Assembly: GCA_900660155.1 (NCBI GenBank)
Contig: CABFPE010000037.1
Coordinates: 1,904,246-1,968,245 of the forward strand
From: Hofstenia miamia
Taxonomy: Eukaryota > Xenacoelomorpha > Acoela > Hofsteniidae
DNA length: 64,000 nt
Direction of reading: 5' to 3'
The translations under genes and the position numbers were made by a program. The notes beneath the pieces were generated by a model that searched no databases, was not told the origin of the DNA, and saw only the letters and a program-made list of their open reading frames with translations. Position 1 is the first letter of the stretch; every line of letters starts with the position of its first letter. This document shows positions 1 to 10,230 of this stretch, piece by piece.

Positions 1-49
<49 letters not shown>
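1..49. repeat. (TA)n microsatellite
   Basis: Almost uninterrupted TA dinucleotides at the left edge of the window. The last TA (48-49) serves as the target duplication of the adjacent mariner-like element. Confidence 0.95.
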
Positions 50-50
<1 letters not shown>

Positions 51-1155
51 TGGGTTAGTCAAAAGTGACCTACCATGTTTAATACTATATACTATTAAAA
101 CAACTATGCAAACAATTTAGTCAAATGGGAATTTTTAGAGTTTGTACCTTTAAATTAACTATTTAACAATTTTTAAAATGTCTGCTGTTTTTTCTAAAAA
201 TAAATGCATATTTCACAGCATTGTAAACTACACTTTCTAGACATTCAATTGATATGTCAGCAAAAGCTGGCAATGAAAGTCTAAAAATCTGCCTATTGCG
301 CAATTTGTTCTGAAGAATTTTGTCAACAAGTTTTTTGTTTCAATAGCAGTATGAGGAGGTGACCCATCTTATTGGAAGCACGCTTTGCTGAATCAATTCA
401 GAAACAAAATCATGTATCATTTTTAAGTATCTGACACCAGTCACAGCAGAACGATCTTCTTTTTAAAAAGATTAGATCAAATTATTACCATTGAAAGTGG
501 GAAGACTCATAACAGATGACAAATAGTTTGTATTTTCGATAATTGGAACATCTATCTGACGACCAAGTACTATTCAAGAATGAAGGGTCATTTTCAAATC
601 TCTTGATGAAACATTCGAAAAATGAGTTATTCTCACTAGAGAGAACTTGTCCCACGGTACCTTTGTATAGAACAAAGGCTCCTTTCTTTTTGGAGAATTC
701 GCCACACTGTCGCCTGAGAAGTCTGCAAAGTTGATGAAATTGTATTCGATTGAACAACTTGCCTCTACATAGGTTCAAACAAATTGGTCGCTCGGGCTGC
801 AAGATTTTGCGCTGTGCCTTTTTCTAATATCATGATATTGCTGTGGACAGTGTGACTAAGGTAAGAACTTTTGCTCCTTAACAATATCAAATCTGATTGC
901 ACCATCAACGTTTTCATTTTTTTTCAGGATAACTTCATAAGGAGAATGCGTTCCTCAACAGAAGGCATTTTTGAAATGAAAATTTTGTACTGAAATATTA
1001 ACAATGAAATGTTGACAATGATGGCATAATAAAATATAATTGCAGACATGTTAAGAATTATAAATCCGATAACTCATGTATAAGAAATAAGTTAAGTAAA
1101 GGAATATTATCTTAGTGGCATTTCAAACATGGTAGGTGACTTATGAATAACCTTG
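50..1155 (-). mobile_element. Decayed mariner/Tc1-superfamily DNA transposon
   Basis: The left end starts CTGGGTTAGTCA and the right end, read on the minus strand, starts CAAGGTTATTCA. The inverted repeats continue for about 30 bp and share CACCTACCATGTTT-like inner sequence. TA flanks both ends (48-49 and 1156-1157), the target duplication typical of this superfamily. The interior holds a minus-strand transposase remnant. At about 1.1 kb it is close to full mariner length, but the reading frame is broken repeatedly, so this is an old copy. Confidence 0.8.
200..968 (-). pseudogene. mariner-like transposase remnant
   Basis: Read on the minus strand from an ATG at 966-968, it begins MPSVEERILLMKLS. 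A helix-turn-helix-like stretch SQATVWRILQKE follows, as in many IS630/Tc1/mariner transposases. Further on (about 300-470) come VTGVRYLKMIHDF and QDGSPPHTA, the latter matching the second catalytic aspartate block (usually QQDGAPPH). Internal stops and frame changes separate these blocks, and the longest open piece is 485-802. It would have been a DDE/D transposase acting on the inverted repeats at 50 and 1155. It is non-functional now. Confidence 0.7.
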
Positions 1156-1157
1156 TA

Positions 1158-1860
1158 TATGTATATAAATATCTATATTTTGCAAGTGTGAAACAAATTC
1201 CTGATTTAGAAATTGATGTTTAATATCTGATCAAATTGTTTTTAGGGTTATGGATACCTTATAAAGTTGGAGGATAATCTCATATCAAAGAAGTCTGATC
1301 ACCATTGAAATTTGATTATTCCCCTTAATAAACTGGTATTATTAAATATAATTTTTATTTGTTTTCAGAATTCATTATAACTAATATATTTTTGAAATGT
1401 GTTTAAAATACAATAATTAAATATACCAACATTTTTAAATTATAACATCTTGAATTTTATTATAATGATATAGAAAATTTAACTTTGTTTAAATCTAGCA
1501 AAAGGCTTATTAATTTATCAAAAAATTACTTATTAAAAACAGCAATTAAGAATTATCTATTGATAATCAAATGTACTATTATTTGATTTAAGATTTTATC
1601 AAAAATAATTTGATTCATGCGGTTCTGAATGCATTTATTAATTTAGTAAGTCATTAAATATATTTCCATATTAGCTTTTAGACATCATATGCTACTAATG
1701 AAAATTCTACTTTTGTCATTGGACAGGAAAATGGAAATATATACTATTGGTTTCTCTTTAAACAAAATCAGCTCTCATCTTTCAATAAATTAGTTTCATA
1801 ATACAAAAGCTCCAATAGAAGTTTTAGAGAAGAAATGCAGTTAAAAAGTTTTTTGGGAAA
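1158..1860. other. AT-rich stretch with no recognised feature
   Basis: Very AT-rich, with no open frame of note on either strand and no repeat structure that I can support. Confidence 0.5.
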
Positions 1861-1864
1861 TTCT

Positions 1865-2065
1865 AAGTGCAAGCAAATTTGTATAACACTTTAGCGAACA
1901 CCTGTAGTTACTGTAATCAAGGCATGTTAACAAATAAGCTCCAAGTAGGTCGAAAGCAATTACCAAAGACATGTCTAAAAGTTTCTAGCGGGATATGTCC
2001 AATCCAAGACAGCAAATCAGTAAAGTATTTAGGTCTGGAAATAGATCAACACTTCTGTTGATGAC
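1865..2065 (+). pseudogene. Small LINE reverse-transcriptase fragment
   Basis: The plus-strand reading contains LTNKLQVGRKQLPKTC and then DSKSVKYLGLEIDQHF. This resembles the post-YADD part of LINE reverse transcriptases, where a WxxxNKLxLNxxKT block precedes VKYLGxxID. The frame ends at once and no flanking RT motifs are present. It is a relic, identified only by this short motif, so confidence is moderate. Confidence 0.45.
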
Positions 2066-2234
2066 TTTTGGAATCTAGTATCTAAAACAAATAAAACAAT
2101 TTAACACTAGAACGGCCAAAAATTTTACCTACCTATAACGGTCAAAATGACCGTTTCGATTTCTGAATTCAAATATAAATAAAATATATATTTTCCTATA
2201 CAAACAAAAACAGCACATGTTATCAACCAGTCAC

Positions 2235-3821
2235 TCAATCACAATTTATGCATTTAATATTAACTATTTTGTCCTTCACACATTTTCCGCACGTTGGATA
2301 ATGACAGTATGCACAGCAATTATTAGTTTTGTTTGTGTGACAATGTCGACATTGTCGACGTTTATTTGATCGAGACGATTCTGGAACATCAACAACATCA
2401 TTTACACTTTGTCGTGTTAGTTCTTCAATAAACTTTTTCATGAAATCTCTTCGACTTATACCTCCATCAACAACTTTCTTGAACAATATATAAGCATTAA
2501 TTACCTCTAAATCAAGAATGTTGAAAAAAACGGCTAGTGGCCAACGACGTACACCTGATTTGACTGTAAGAGACCTACAGATTTGATCGAGAACATCGAC
2601 ACTAACTTTATTTTGATTGTAAAATAAGACTGTATTGGACTTTCGTTTTCTCGAATTTTGGACGAATCCAAATTCATGGCGAGTAGACAATACTAAAACA
2701 GATAAGTTTTTCTTCGCTTGATATATTGTTAGTAGCGCAGCACTTTTTTCATCGATGAGGAAAGTGGTGTCATATAACGGTTGATTAACAATTTTTGGAA
2801 TTTCTCGCCTGCTCTTTTGAATGGTACCAGTGACTGATATACGGCTATCTAAAAGTTTTTTAGCCAATTCCAGGGATGTAAAAAAGTTATCACATGTGAC
2901 ATGATATCCTTTATTTTCATAAGTTGCAAGCAGCTGCAATGTTACAAACCCACCAAGTGGTCTGCTTGATCTTTCTTCATTTTTCCCCAAATATGGGAAG
3001 CCACTTAACAAATATTTTGAATCATTTTCCACAGAAACCAAAATTTTATGCCGAACTTATCCGGCTTGTTCGCCATATATTGAATGAATTTACATCGACT
3101 TTTTGATGGGAATAATTGTTCATCCACGGTCAAATTTTCATTGGGAGTATAATTTGTTTGACAATTTTCAATAAATAAGTTCCAAATCTCTGAGACCAAA
3201 GCAAATTTGTCTTCTGTAAGACGAGTTTTTCTAGTTGAACGATCGTCGAAACGTAGGTTTCTTTGAAACGATTTCTACTCATTGTTGATTTGAATAGGCT
3301 GAAACCCCATTTCTGTGACTATAAATCGTCAATGGGAACATTTTTTGCACCCATAAGTCCTATTGCATACAATAATCCAATAAAACATTCTAGTTCTTCT
3401 AATTTTACATTCCATTCATCATTTGTCTCTTGCCATCTGCATTGGTACATTTTTGAATCAGCTTAAGCATTGGTTCAGTGACAAATAAAGAAAGCGAATC
3501 CAAAGCCGATTCACTGCTGGTTATGCGTCTTTTTGCAGTCACAGAAAGTCCTGCTCGAGCTGTAAAGGCATTGACTTGCTTTGCTGGACCACGACGGTTA
3601 GAATTATTGCCATTTTGCTTTGTCCAAATTGTCCCATTGGGTGAATGGAGCTCTGAAACATTTTCATCACTTTCCTCATTGCTTGAATCTTCATCACTAC
3701 TGTCGGATATGTTTTCATCACTATCATTATCGTCACTTAATTCCAGCTCACTATCACCGGAATCATCATCATCAATATGAGTTAGCGCCTGCAGTGCATT
3801 AAAAATGTTTCTCCTTTCCAT
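2235..3821 (-). pseudogene. piggyBac transposase (frame-broken)
   Basis: The minus-strand gene starts MERRNIFNALQ with a strongly acidic Ser/Asp-rich N-terminus (3821-3405), usual for piggyBac. The catalytic core is then read in other frames: TVDEQLFPSK (3005-3199), VTCDNFFTSLELAKKL and VDVLDQICRSL...RWPLAVF (2235-3041). These carry the three expected aspartates. The C-terminus is a cysteine-rich domain beginning CRHCHTNKTNNCCAYC, the zinc-binding module that helps bind the ends. Roughly 500 residues of gene are present, but at least two frame changes (between about 3405 and 3200, and near 3010-3040) stop a single product. In life it would cut at TTAA and leave no footprint. Confidence 0.85.
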
Positions 3822-3893
3822 TAATTCAAAGTGACTAAAAGTATATAAAACCCGTTTGTATACTTAATTATATGCCGTTGAAAGTGTTAAGGA

Positions 3894-4212
3894 TATGGTT
3901 CAATGCACAATGCAGTAATGATGCATATGGTTCAATGCAANCACTTTTTTCATCGATGAGGAAAGTGGTGTCATATAACGGTTGATTAACCATTTTTGGA
4001 ATTTCTCGCCTGCTCTTTCGAATGGTACCAGTGACTGATATACGCTCTCTAAAAGTTTTTTAGCCAATTCCAGAGATTTAGAAAAGTTATCACATGTGAC
4101 TTGATAACCTTTATTTTTATAAGGTTTTATATGGTTCAATGCACAATATGGTAATAATATATATGGTTCAATGCACAATGCAGTAATAATGCATATGGTT
4201 CAATGCACAATG
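3894..4212. repeat. 32-bp minisatellite flanking a duplicated piggyBac piece
   Basis: Units of about 32 bp starting TATGGTTCAATGCACAATGC occur at 3894-3940 and again at 4133-4212. Between them, just after a single N at 3941, lies a 185-bp copy (3943-4130) of the transposase segment at about 2741-2930, in the same orientation. The N at the junction means the arrangement may be an assembly join and not a real duplication. Confidence 0.7.
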
Positions 4213-4651
4213 AACTACAAAACGTCGTTGCCATGTTATGGTTGACATATAATGTAATTGAAAAAGTCAAGAGACACTAGATATATTGTTTGTCATAAGT
4301 TGTATCAAATTTAATGTACCCTCAATTAGCTTCAGTTTTGATAGTACATCATAGACGGTCATTTTGACCGTTTGGCCGTTATAGGTATATGCATCATTTT
4401 CCACTAAATGTCCAGGAGTTTTTGAAAGGAATTTACCATGCTTATAATTCATGACTACACAAAAAATATTTCAAGAATTAAGCCTCATAAATGAATTTGT
4501 TTTTAAAGGATAATAAAATTAATAATTTCAAATGGTCAAAATGACTGTTTGGCCGTTCTAGTGTTGAAAGGTACCTATATCAAATAAAGAAACATATCTT
4601 GTTTGAAAATGTGTATTTTAAAGTTTAAAATGAAATATCATGATTAAATAA

Positions 4652-5098
4652 TTACTGTCGTTTACATACAACACAGTAAATAAAGTCATATATATTACCA
4701 TAACATATGTGTGTATATATATATATATAAATTTCTCTAGCATACTTTTTGCCTCTTTGACCTTTTAAGCTCTGACACGTTATCTTTATGCACAGAATCA
4801 TTATCAAGTTCTTTTCTATCATTATCAAGTTCTTTTCTATCATTAAAAAGGAATAGATTACAGCAATAGAGGCATTTTTAAATCCCCACTGACAGTGATC
4901 GCATGTAAAATTGACTGCTGGAGCACATTGTTGCAATATTTGTGAGCAAATTCCTCGAACGTTTAGTATATTATTGTTATGGATAAATTCTGATACATAG
5001 TTCAATGCAGCAAAGCAGTTGCTGACAAAACATTCTAATGTCGGCAAAGGCACAGCTAATCTTCCTCTTGATAAGGACTTCTGCAGTGTATCCTGCAA
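4652..5098 (-). CDS. Unidentified ORF, 148 aa, possible transposase C-terminus
   Basis: I do not recognise this protein with confidence. The N-terminal half reads SRGRLAVPLPTLECFVSN and later NFTCDHCQWGF. An RGxLxxP block followed by a Cys pair is reminiscent of the C-terminal part of P/THAP9-like transposases; compare LDRAGLCYPLGDFY in the P element at 42.1 kb. That comparison is inference only. The middle holds a short duplication giving MIEKNLIMIEKNLIM, and the tail is encoded by a (TA)-rich tract (YIYIYTHI), so the true C-terminus probably lies earlier. The upstream minus-strand reading stays protein-like to about 5235, so this may be the end of a longer broken gene. Confidence 0.35.
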   Translation of the reverse strand: MQDTLQKSLSRGRLAVPLPTLECFVSNCFAALNYVSEFIHNNNILNVRGICSQILQQCAPAVNFTCDHCQWGFKNASIAVIYSFLMIEKNLIMIEKNLIMILCIKITCQSLKGQRGKKYAREIYIYIYTHICYGNIYDFIYCVVCKRQ

Positions 5099-5243
5099 TG
5101 GAGATTAAGCTTCACGACTGTCATGTAAAATGCTATCTTAAATTTCAACAGAATGAGTGTCCAAATCCTGTGATAGTATATTGTCGTCGAATGAATGCGT
5201 CTTAGGACGCAGGTCTTCTTTCTAAAAATCTATATCTTCAATN

Positions 5244-5634
5244 TTTTGGAATTTCTCGCCTGCTCTTTTGAATGGTACCAGTGACTGATATACGGCTATC
5301 TAAAAGTTTTTTAGCCAATTCCAGGGATGTAAAAAAGTTATCACATGTGACATGATATCCTTTATTTTCATAAGTTGCAAGCAGCTGCAACGTTACAAAC
5401 TCTCCAAGTGGTCTGCTTGATCTTTCTTCATTTTTCCCCAAATATGGGAACCATTTAACAAATATTTTGAATCATTTTCCACAAGAAACCAACATTTTAT
5501 GCCGAACTTATCCGGCTTGTTCGCCGTATATTGAGTGAATTCACATCGTTTTTTTGTTGGGAATAATTGTTCATCCACGATCAAATTTTCATTCGGAGTA
5601 TAATTTGTTTGACAATTTTCAATAAATAAGTTCC
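5244..5634 (-). repeat. Duplicated fragment of the piggyBac transposase
   Basis: It is nearly identical to 2796-3183 over about 390 bp, including the TCDNFFTSLELAKKLLDS block. It begins immediately after a single N at 5243. Identity is high while the surrounding sequence is unrelated. It is either a very recent partial duplication or, given the N, an assembly artefact. Confidence 0.8.
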
Positions 5635-5639
5635 TTTAA

Positions 5640-7190
5640 GCAATATTAAGACTGTTGAACATGAGCGGATCAATAGATTGTTTAACTGGTCCATTTGTGT
5701 TATGATTTCCATTAGTAAACATTAAATTAGTAAGAAAATGCCAATATTGTCATTGCTTCGGCCAGTTACTATTACCAAATCAACAGTCTAGCACACACTA
5801 ACCAAGATATATAAAATATAATCACCGGCCAAATAAGTGCATAAACAGTATTCATCCAAGAAACAAATACTGGGAGAATTTTTTCAAAACAAAATATTGC
5901 AAACAATTTTCCCATTGATATAAGGAAAGACAACATTATAAATGAATTTAAACTATTTAAACAAATTTATTAGCTAAAGCGTGAATACTAGTTTTAATGA
6001 ATTTTAATTGGAAAAATCTGCGCATTTTCATTTATTTGTTGTAGTTTAGTTTGCAGTATATGCATACTTTTGTGATGTACAATTAAGAAATATACATATT
6101 TACAAATTGTACATATGCATGGAACAAACAAAATTCAGGTATTGAAGATTATCATTCTAGTTTAGTTACGGTTACAAATTTGAATCTCTGAAAATTATTA
6201 TACATTGCGTTTTGTGCACTTAGTTTTTCTATCTCAATAAACTACATTAGTTTTGTTGTACAGTCAAACGTAAGTTGTGTACACCATTAGAATAGTGTAA
6301 TACTCAAATATTTCGCCAATTACATTTTTAGTGAAATGACCCTTGATTTTATTCAATATAGGGTAGCTCAAAATAGCATAATACTCACTATTGGGAAGTC
6401 AATATAAGTATATTCATAAACCATGTACTGCAAAAACATTCAAAATTGCACACTGAAAAAATTTGTGACTTAATTTGTAAACTTTAACGAGTTTATTGTA
6501 AAATTTGTCAACCATATGCATTAAAATAATGTAACTTAAATTGTGTGACCATTTTCCTAAGAATTTCTATGTGTTATTGAAAAAGCGTTTGTTGGAAACA
6601 GCATTTGAGAAGTATTTAGTGAAAACTACAAAAACTGCTTTCAGAAAGGAGAATTTTTGGTTAGCAAAGGCGAAATCTTGAAAGAATTGATGATGCATGT
6701 GATAATTGTAACTTAGAAAATGGTAAATTGATTATTGAAGGAAATGAGAAATTAAAGATAATATGAATGAAATTCTTGATAACTTTAGCGAAACTATTGC
6801 AATAATTGCATAAAACTCTTTAAAACAGCATTCCATTTTCGACCATATTTCATCTCAATAAAGTTCATTTAAATACATTTTGGATTTTTGGTGTTTGAAA
6901 TAAGATAGTAATCAAAATAGGGCACTTGGTGTTACGGTACAGAATTGTGCTAAAATGAAGTTAGATGATGTATAAATTAAATTGGACAGAGGCATGGTAT
7001 CAATAATGCAACTCTTGAATATGGTAACTCACAAATTTTAGTTGCTAAATTGAAACTTGCAATGATTGATGAACAAAGTGACTTCTGCAGAGACAAAAGA
7101 CCATCTAAATTGCTTATAAAATAACTTAATAGCAACTTCACAAAGAAATTGTGTATTTTAAATAACTGCTTCTCTAAAACAAAATGAACG
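5640..7190. other. AT-rich stretch, nothing recognised
   Basis: About 1.5 kb without a coding frame, terminal repeats or tandem structure that I can support. Confidence 0.5.
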
Positions 7191-7194
7191 CTTC

Positions 7195-7440
7195 ATCTCC
7201 TGGACCCAAAAGAAACACCTTCATTGATAACTATCACATCATCACGAAATCTTGGCTTCTACTTAAAGATGAATTTCGAGATGCTATAATTTTTCAATAA
7301 TGCAATTATCACGAACATGTGAGTGTTGTGCTTCAAATAGTATTGATATGTAAATTTGGATTCTTCATTATCATGAGACTTAGAAACTGAATTATTATCT
7401 AGCTTGCAAGGATATTCTAGAGCTTTTATTAATATAACTT
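7195..7440 (+). pseudogene. Fragment of a REL-endonuclease LINE (HALxC family)
   Basis: This 245-bp plus-strand stretch is clearly related to 51.6-51.87 kb. It carries SWLLLKDEFRDAI and a degraded form of the ICKxGGFI...LRN block. That block is the zinc-knuckle region just before the restriction-like endonuclease domain in one group of invertebrate LINEs. It ends abruptly at the LINE fragment that starts near 7475. Confidence 0.5.
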
Positions 7441-7474
7441 ATTGAAGAAGAAAAAAATTCAACCTATAGCCTCG

Positions 7475-8910
7475 CCTTTCTTTTTCAGATTCGTGACTAA
7501 GTTTGAAATTATCAAATCTATTCAATCTTTAAAATACAAATCTAGTGCTCCTTCCACTATTCCAACTTGGTCTTTAAAAATTGCTGAGACACTTTCATAC
7601 ATTATAAACATGTGCATTAGACATTCCACTTTTCCTGATCAATTAAAATTATCAAATATTACTCCATTATTTAAAAAAAATTACCCAAAGATTGTTTAAA
7701 CTATAGACCGATTTCTGTTACTTCGCTAATTAGTAAGATTTTTAAAAGACTTCTTTTCAATCAAATTAACGAACAATTTTGTAAACATAATCTGTACGCT
7801 CAAAATCAATATAGTTTTCTTAAATATATTTCTACAAATGATGCCTTGTTAACAGCTACCGAAAATTGGAGAAATTGCATAAATATAGATTAGTATTCAG
7901 CAGTTGCATGCCTAGATTTATCAAAAGCATTTGATTCTATCGACCACAACATATTAAATAAAAAAATAAAAATTCTGGGCTTCTCAGACAAAAGTGCAGA
8001 CCTAATAAGCAGCTATCTCTATAATCCTAAACAAAGAGTTAAACTAAATGGAATTTTCTCTGACTGGATTTTTATTAAAAATGGTGTTCCACCAGGAACA
8101 ATTTTGGGACGGTTACTATTCAATATATATGTAAATGATTTGAGCAATCATACCACATGTAATGTTATACAATATGCTGATGATACTATGCTATTTAGTT
8201 CACATAAGTCTCGTTAAATTGCTATTAAAGTTTCTCGAAGAAAATTGCACTTTTCTTGCACAAAACTCAATTTTGCTTAATTAGACCTAAATCTAACAAT
8301 AATTCCACAAATAATTCACAATTTAAATTGAAATTTAATGACACATACATAGAACAAGATATTTCTTTTAAATATTTAGGTATCATTTTTGATTCTCAAC
8401 TTAATTTTACAAAAGAAATAATTAGTGTTAAGAAAATGGCTATTTAAATTAAAGCTCTTAGCAATGTATCACAACAGTTTCCTACCACAGCAAAAATGCA
8501 ATTAATTCACACATTAATACTAAGTCACTTAAAATATAGAAACATACTGTATAGCGACATAAATCAACAACTTTTGAATAAATAAAATGGGCTATAGAAA
8601 TAGCAGTTAATCATATGTATAACAGAAATCAAGAAATTAACAAGAACTTTTCTAAATAAGCAATGCATTACTTATATAAACATTAACTACTTTCTTTAAA
8701 ATATTTAATATTGTTCTATACCACAAATCCAACTTTCTATCGTCTAAAATATTGCTTAGACATAATAATCTAAAAATTAAGCCTCTTCCATGTAACAAAA
8801 AAATAATGAAAAATTCATTTCTCAACACATCAATAATTGTATGGAATACTTTACCTAAATCTGTAAAATATAAGTTAAGAGTATTCAAAAACGAAATTAA
8901 CATTGCGTGA
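7475..8910 (+). pseudogene. LINE ORF2 fragment (RT domain), relative of the 56-59 kb LINE
   Basis: The plus-strand reading contains FRFVTKFEIIKSIQSL, FPDQLKLSNITPLFKK, then CLDLSKAFDSIDHN, NGVPPGTILGRLLFN and IQYADDTMLF. KYLGIIFDSQLNF and a C-terminal VWNTLPKSVKYKLRVFKNEI follow. The order and wording match the intact ORF2 at 56327-59434, so it belongs to the same CR1-like group. The endonuclease half and ORF1 are missing (5' truncated). Several stops and frame changes are visible, including stops in the middle of the RT. It is an old, dead copy in the plus orientation. Confidence 0.85.
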
Positions 8911-9435
8911 CACCATCAAGGGTATTTTGCTTATTTTGAAACTGAATTTGATTCGCTAAAGTGCTATAATTTTAACCAATAATAAAACTCGTTCCAAACT
9001 TTCTGATGATGTATTAGATTCTTCATTTGTCAAATTGATGGCTCCTATACAGCCCCAAATGTCTTTTGGAGTAAAAATGGATGAAATATTCTAAAAAACA
9101 ATTAATTGAAATATTACAACATCTAAATATCTAATGATGGAAAAACTAATACAACTTCTACGTTAAAATACAACTGTCAAGCAAATAGTTTTAAATGTTA
9201 AAATATGCAAACATAATATATATTCACGAGAGTAGAAGAGGATTAAATAATCCATGTAAGTCAACAGACCGTTAAAAAACACAGACTTATGCAATCTTAG
9301 GCCCATTTTGTATTGAAATAGCAATGTGGCCATAACTACGTCAAATGAATTGCGGAAAAAACGTTTGAGGGTTCAAAATAATCGTTATCGATTAATCTAT
9401 GCGTTTTTATACTCGAAATACCCAAGTTTTTTTCT
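8911..9435. other. No recognised feature
   Basis: Non-coding AT-rich sequence between a LINE fragment and a Penelope fragment. It may include the 3' untranslated tail of the LINE. Confidence 0.4.
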
Positions 9436-9439
9436 ACCC

Positions 9440-9960
9440 TAGTTGGTGTCGCGAACTGTTAATTAAAAGATATTATTATTCAATTTAACGTTGATTAGAG
9501 TAATTTGTGCTGACATATATGTAATCATCTTTGGTGTTAAGACTTCGTTGCATTGATCTTATGTATATAGTTTCATTTACTTTTAAAGTTTTGGGGATGG
9601 TTGATCTTAAAATTTTGATGTCATAATTTAATCCCCATTTTTTTGGTGTTCTGATATGGTTGACTTAGTTTTGTTTTCTTTTATTCTTCTGTTTAGTTGT
9701 TTGCTACTATATCCAATATAGTCCTCACCACAGGTGCAATTGATTTTATAGATAACATTGGACTTATTGGATATCTTTGTCATTGATTTTAATTCTAGGT
9801 TTTGACTAAACTTTCGCATTGTATAAACAAATCCTACATTTCTTTTACATAATTTATTCTTCATATTTGATTGATCATATCTGTTGGGTGCTTACCTCTA
9901 CATTCAATTTTAAAATAAGTGTTCAAAATTATTCGAATATTGTCCTTTATATATTTGGAA
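9440..9960 (-). pseudogene. Penelope-like element 3' part (GIY-YIG endonuclease)
   Basis: The minus-strand reading has NVIYKINCTCGEDYIGYSSK followed by RRIKE, the GIY-YIG nuclease block (VYKIxCxxCxxxYIGxTxR) that closes Penelope-like retroelements. Downstream of it the frame reads SMQRSLNTKDDYIY, also found at 30.85 kb and 17.7 kb. In a whole element this nuclease nicks target DNA for the upstream reverse transcriptase. Only the 3' third is here. Confidence 0.75.
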
Positions 9961-10009
9961 TCAGCATAAAAATCTGTATTTAAAAATTAAAAAAAAATTA
10001 ATTTTTAAC

Positions 10010-10230
10010 CAGTCCCAGATTCTTCAAGAACGGCTTTTCAGCTCGCATAGTGAAAACAGAGGCCGCGGCGTTGTTGTATGGACAAAAGAAACAGTAGGTA
10101 ATTTTAACGTTATAACACCTAAAAAATTGATACCCAGTGATATTGAATATGTAGCAATTGATTACTGTGACATGTACTTGTTAAGCAATGTTAGTTGCTT
10201 TCTATACTCCCTCTAAATTTCTTGAAAAAC
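10010..10230 (+). pseudogene. LINE endonuclease fragment, probable 5' part of the 15-17 kb LINE
   Basis: The plus-strand reading GRGVVVWTKETVGNF and SDIEYVAIDYCDMYLLSN resembles the middle of an apurinic-type LINE endonuclease (GGGVxIxx...xxEyvxV). It stops near 10230 at SKFLEK. The next piece expected in such a domain (FDQFLMENSHHHVVVIG) starts at about 15057 on the same strand. I infer that one LINE was split by the intervening 4.8 kb. Confidence 0.5.

Larger units (their letters stand above)
2105..4563 (-). mobile_element. piggyBac-superfamily DNA transposon
   Basis: The left end reads TTAA (2101-2104) followed by CACTAGAACGGCC. The right end, read inverted, is CACTAGAACGGCC followed by TTGA (4564-4567), a one-base-decayed TTAA target duplication. 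A palindromic subterminal block built on ACGGTCAAAATGACCGT lies inside both ends (about 2138-2156 and 4352-4371). The interior holds a minus-strand transposase (2235-3821) and an inserted or duplicated piece of the same gene with minisatellite repeats (3894-4212). The combination of ends, TTAA target and transposase makes the family assignment firm. Confidence 0.88.

Noticed and set aside
3478-3802. Ser-rich and His-rich plus-strand frames
   Set aside because: Antisense of the acidic N-terminus of the piggyBac transposase.
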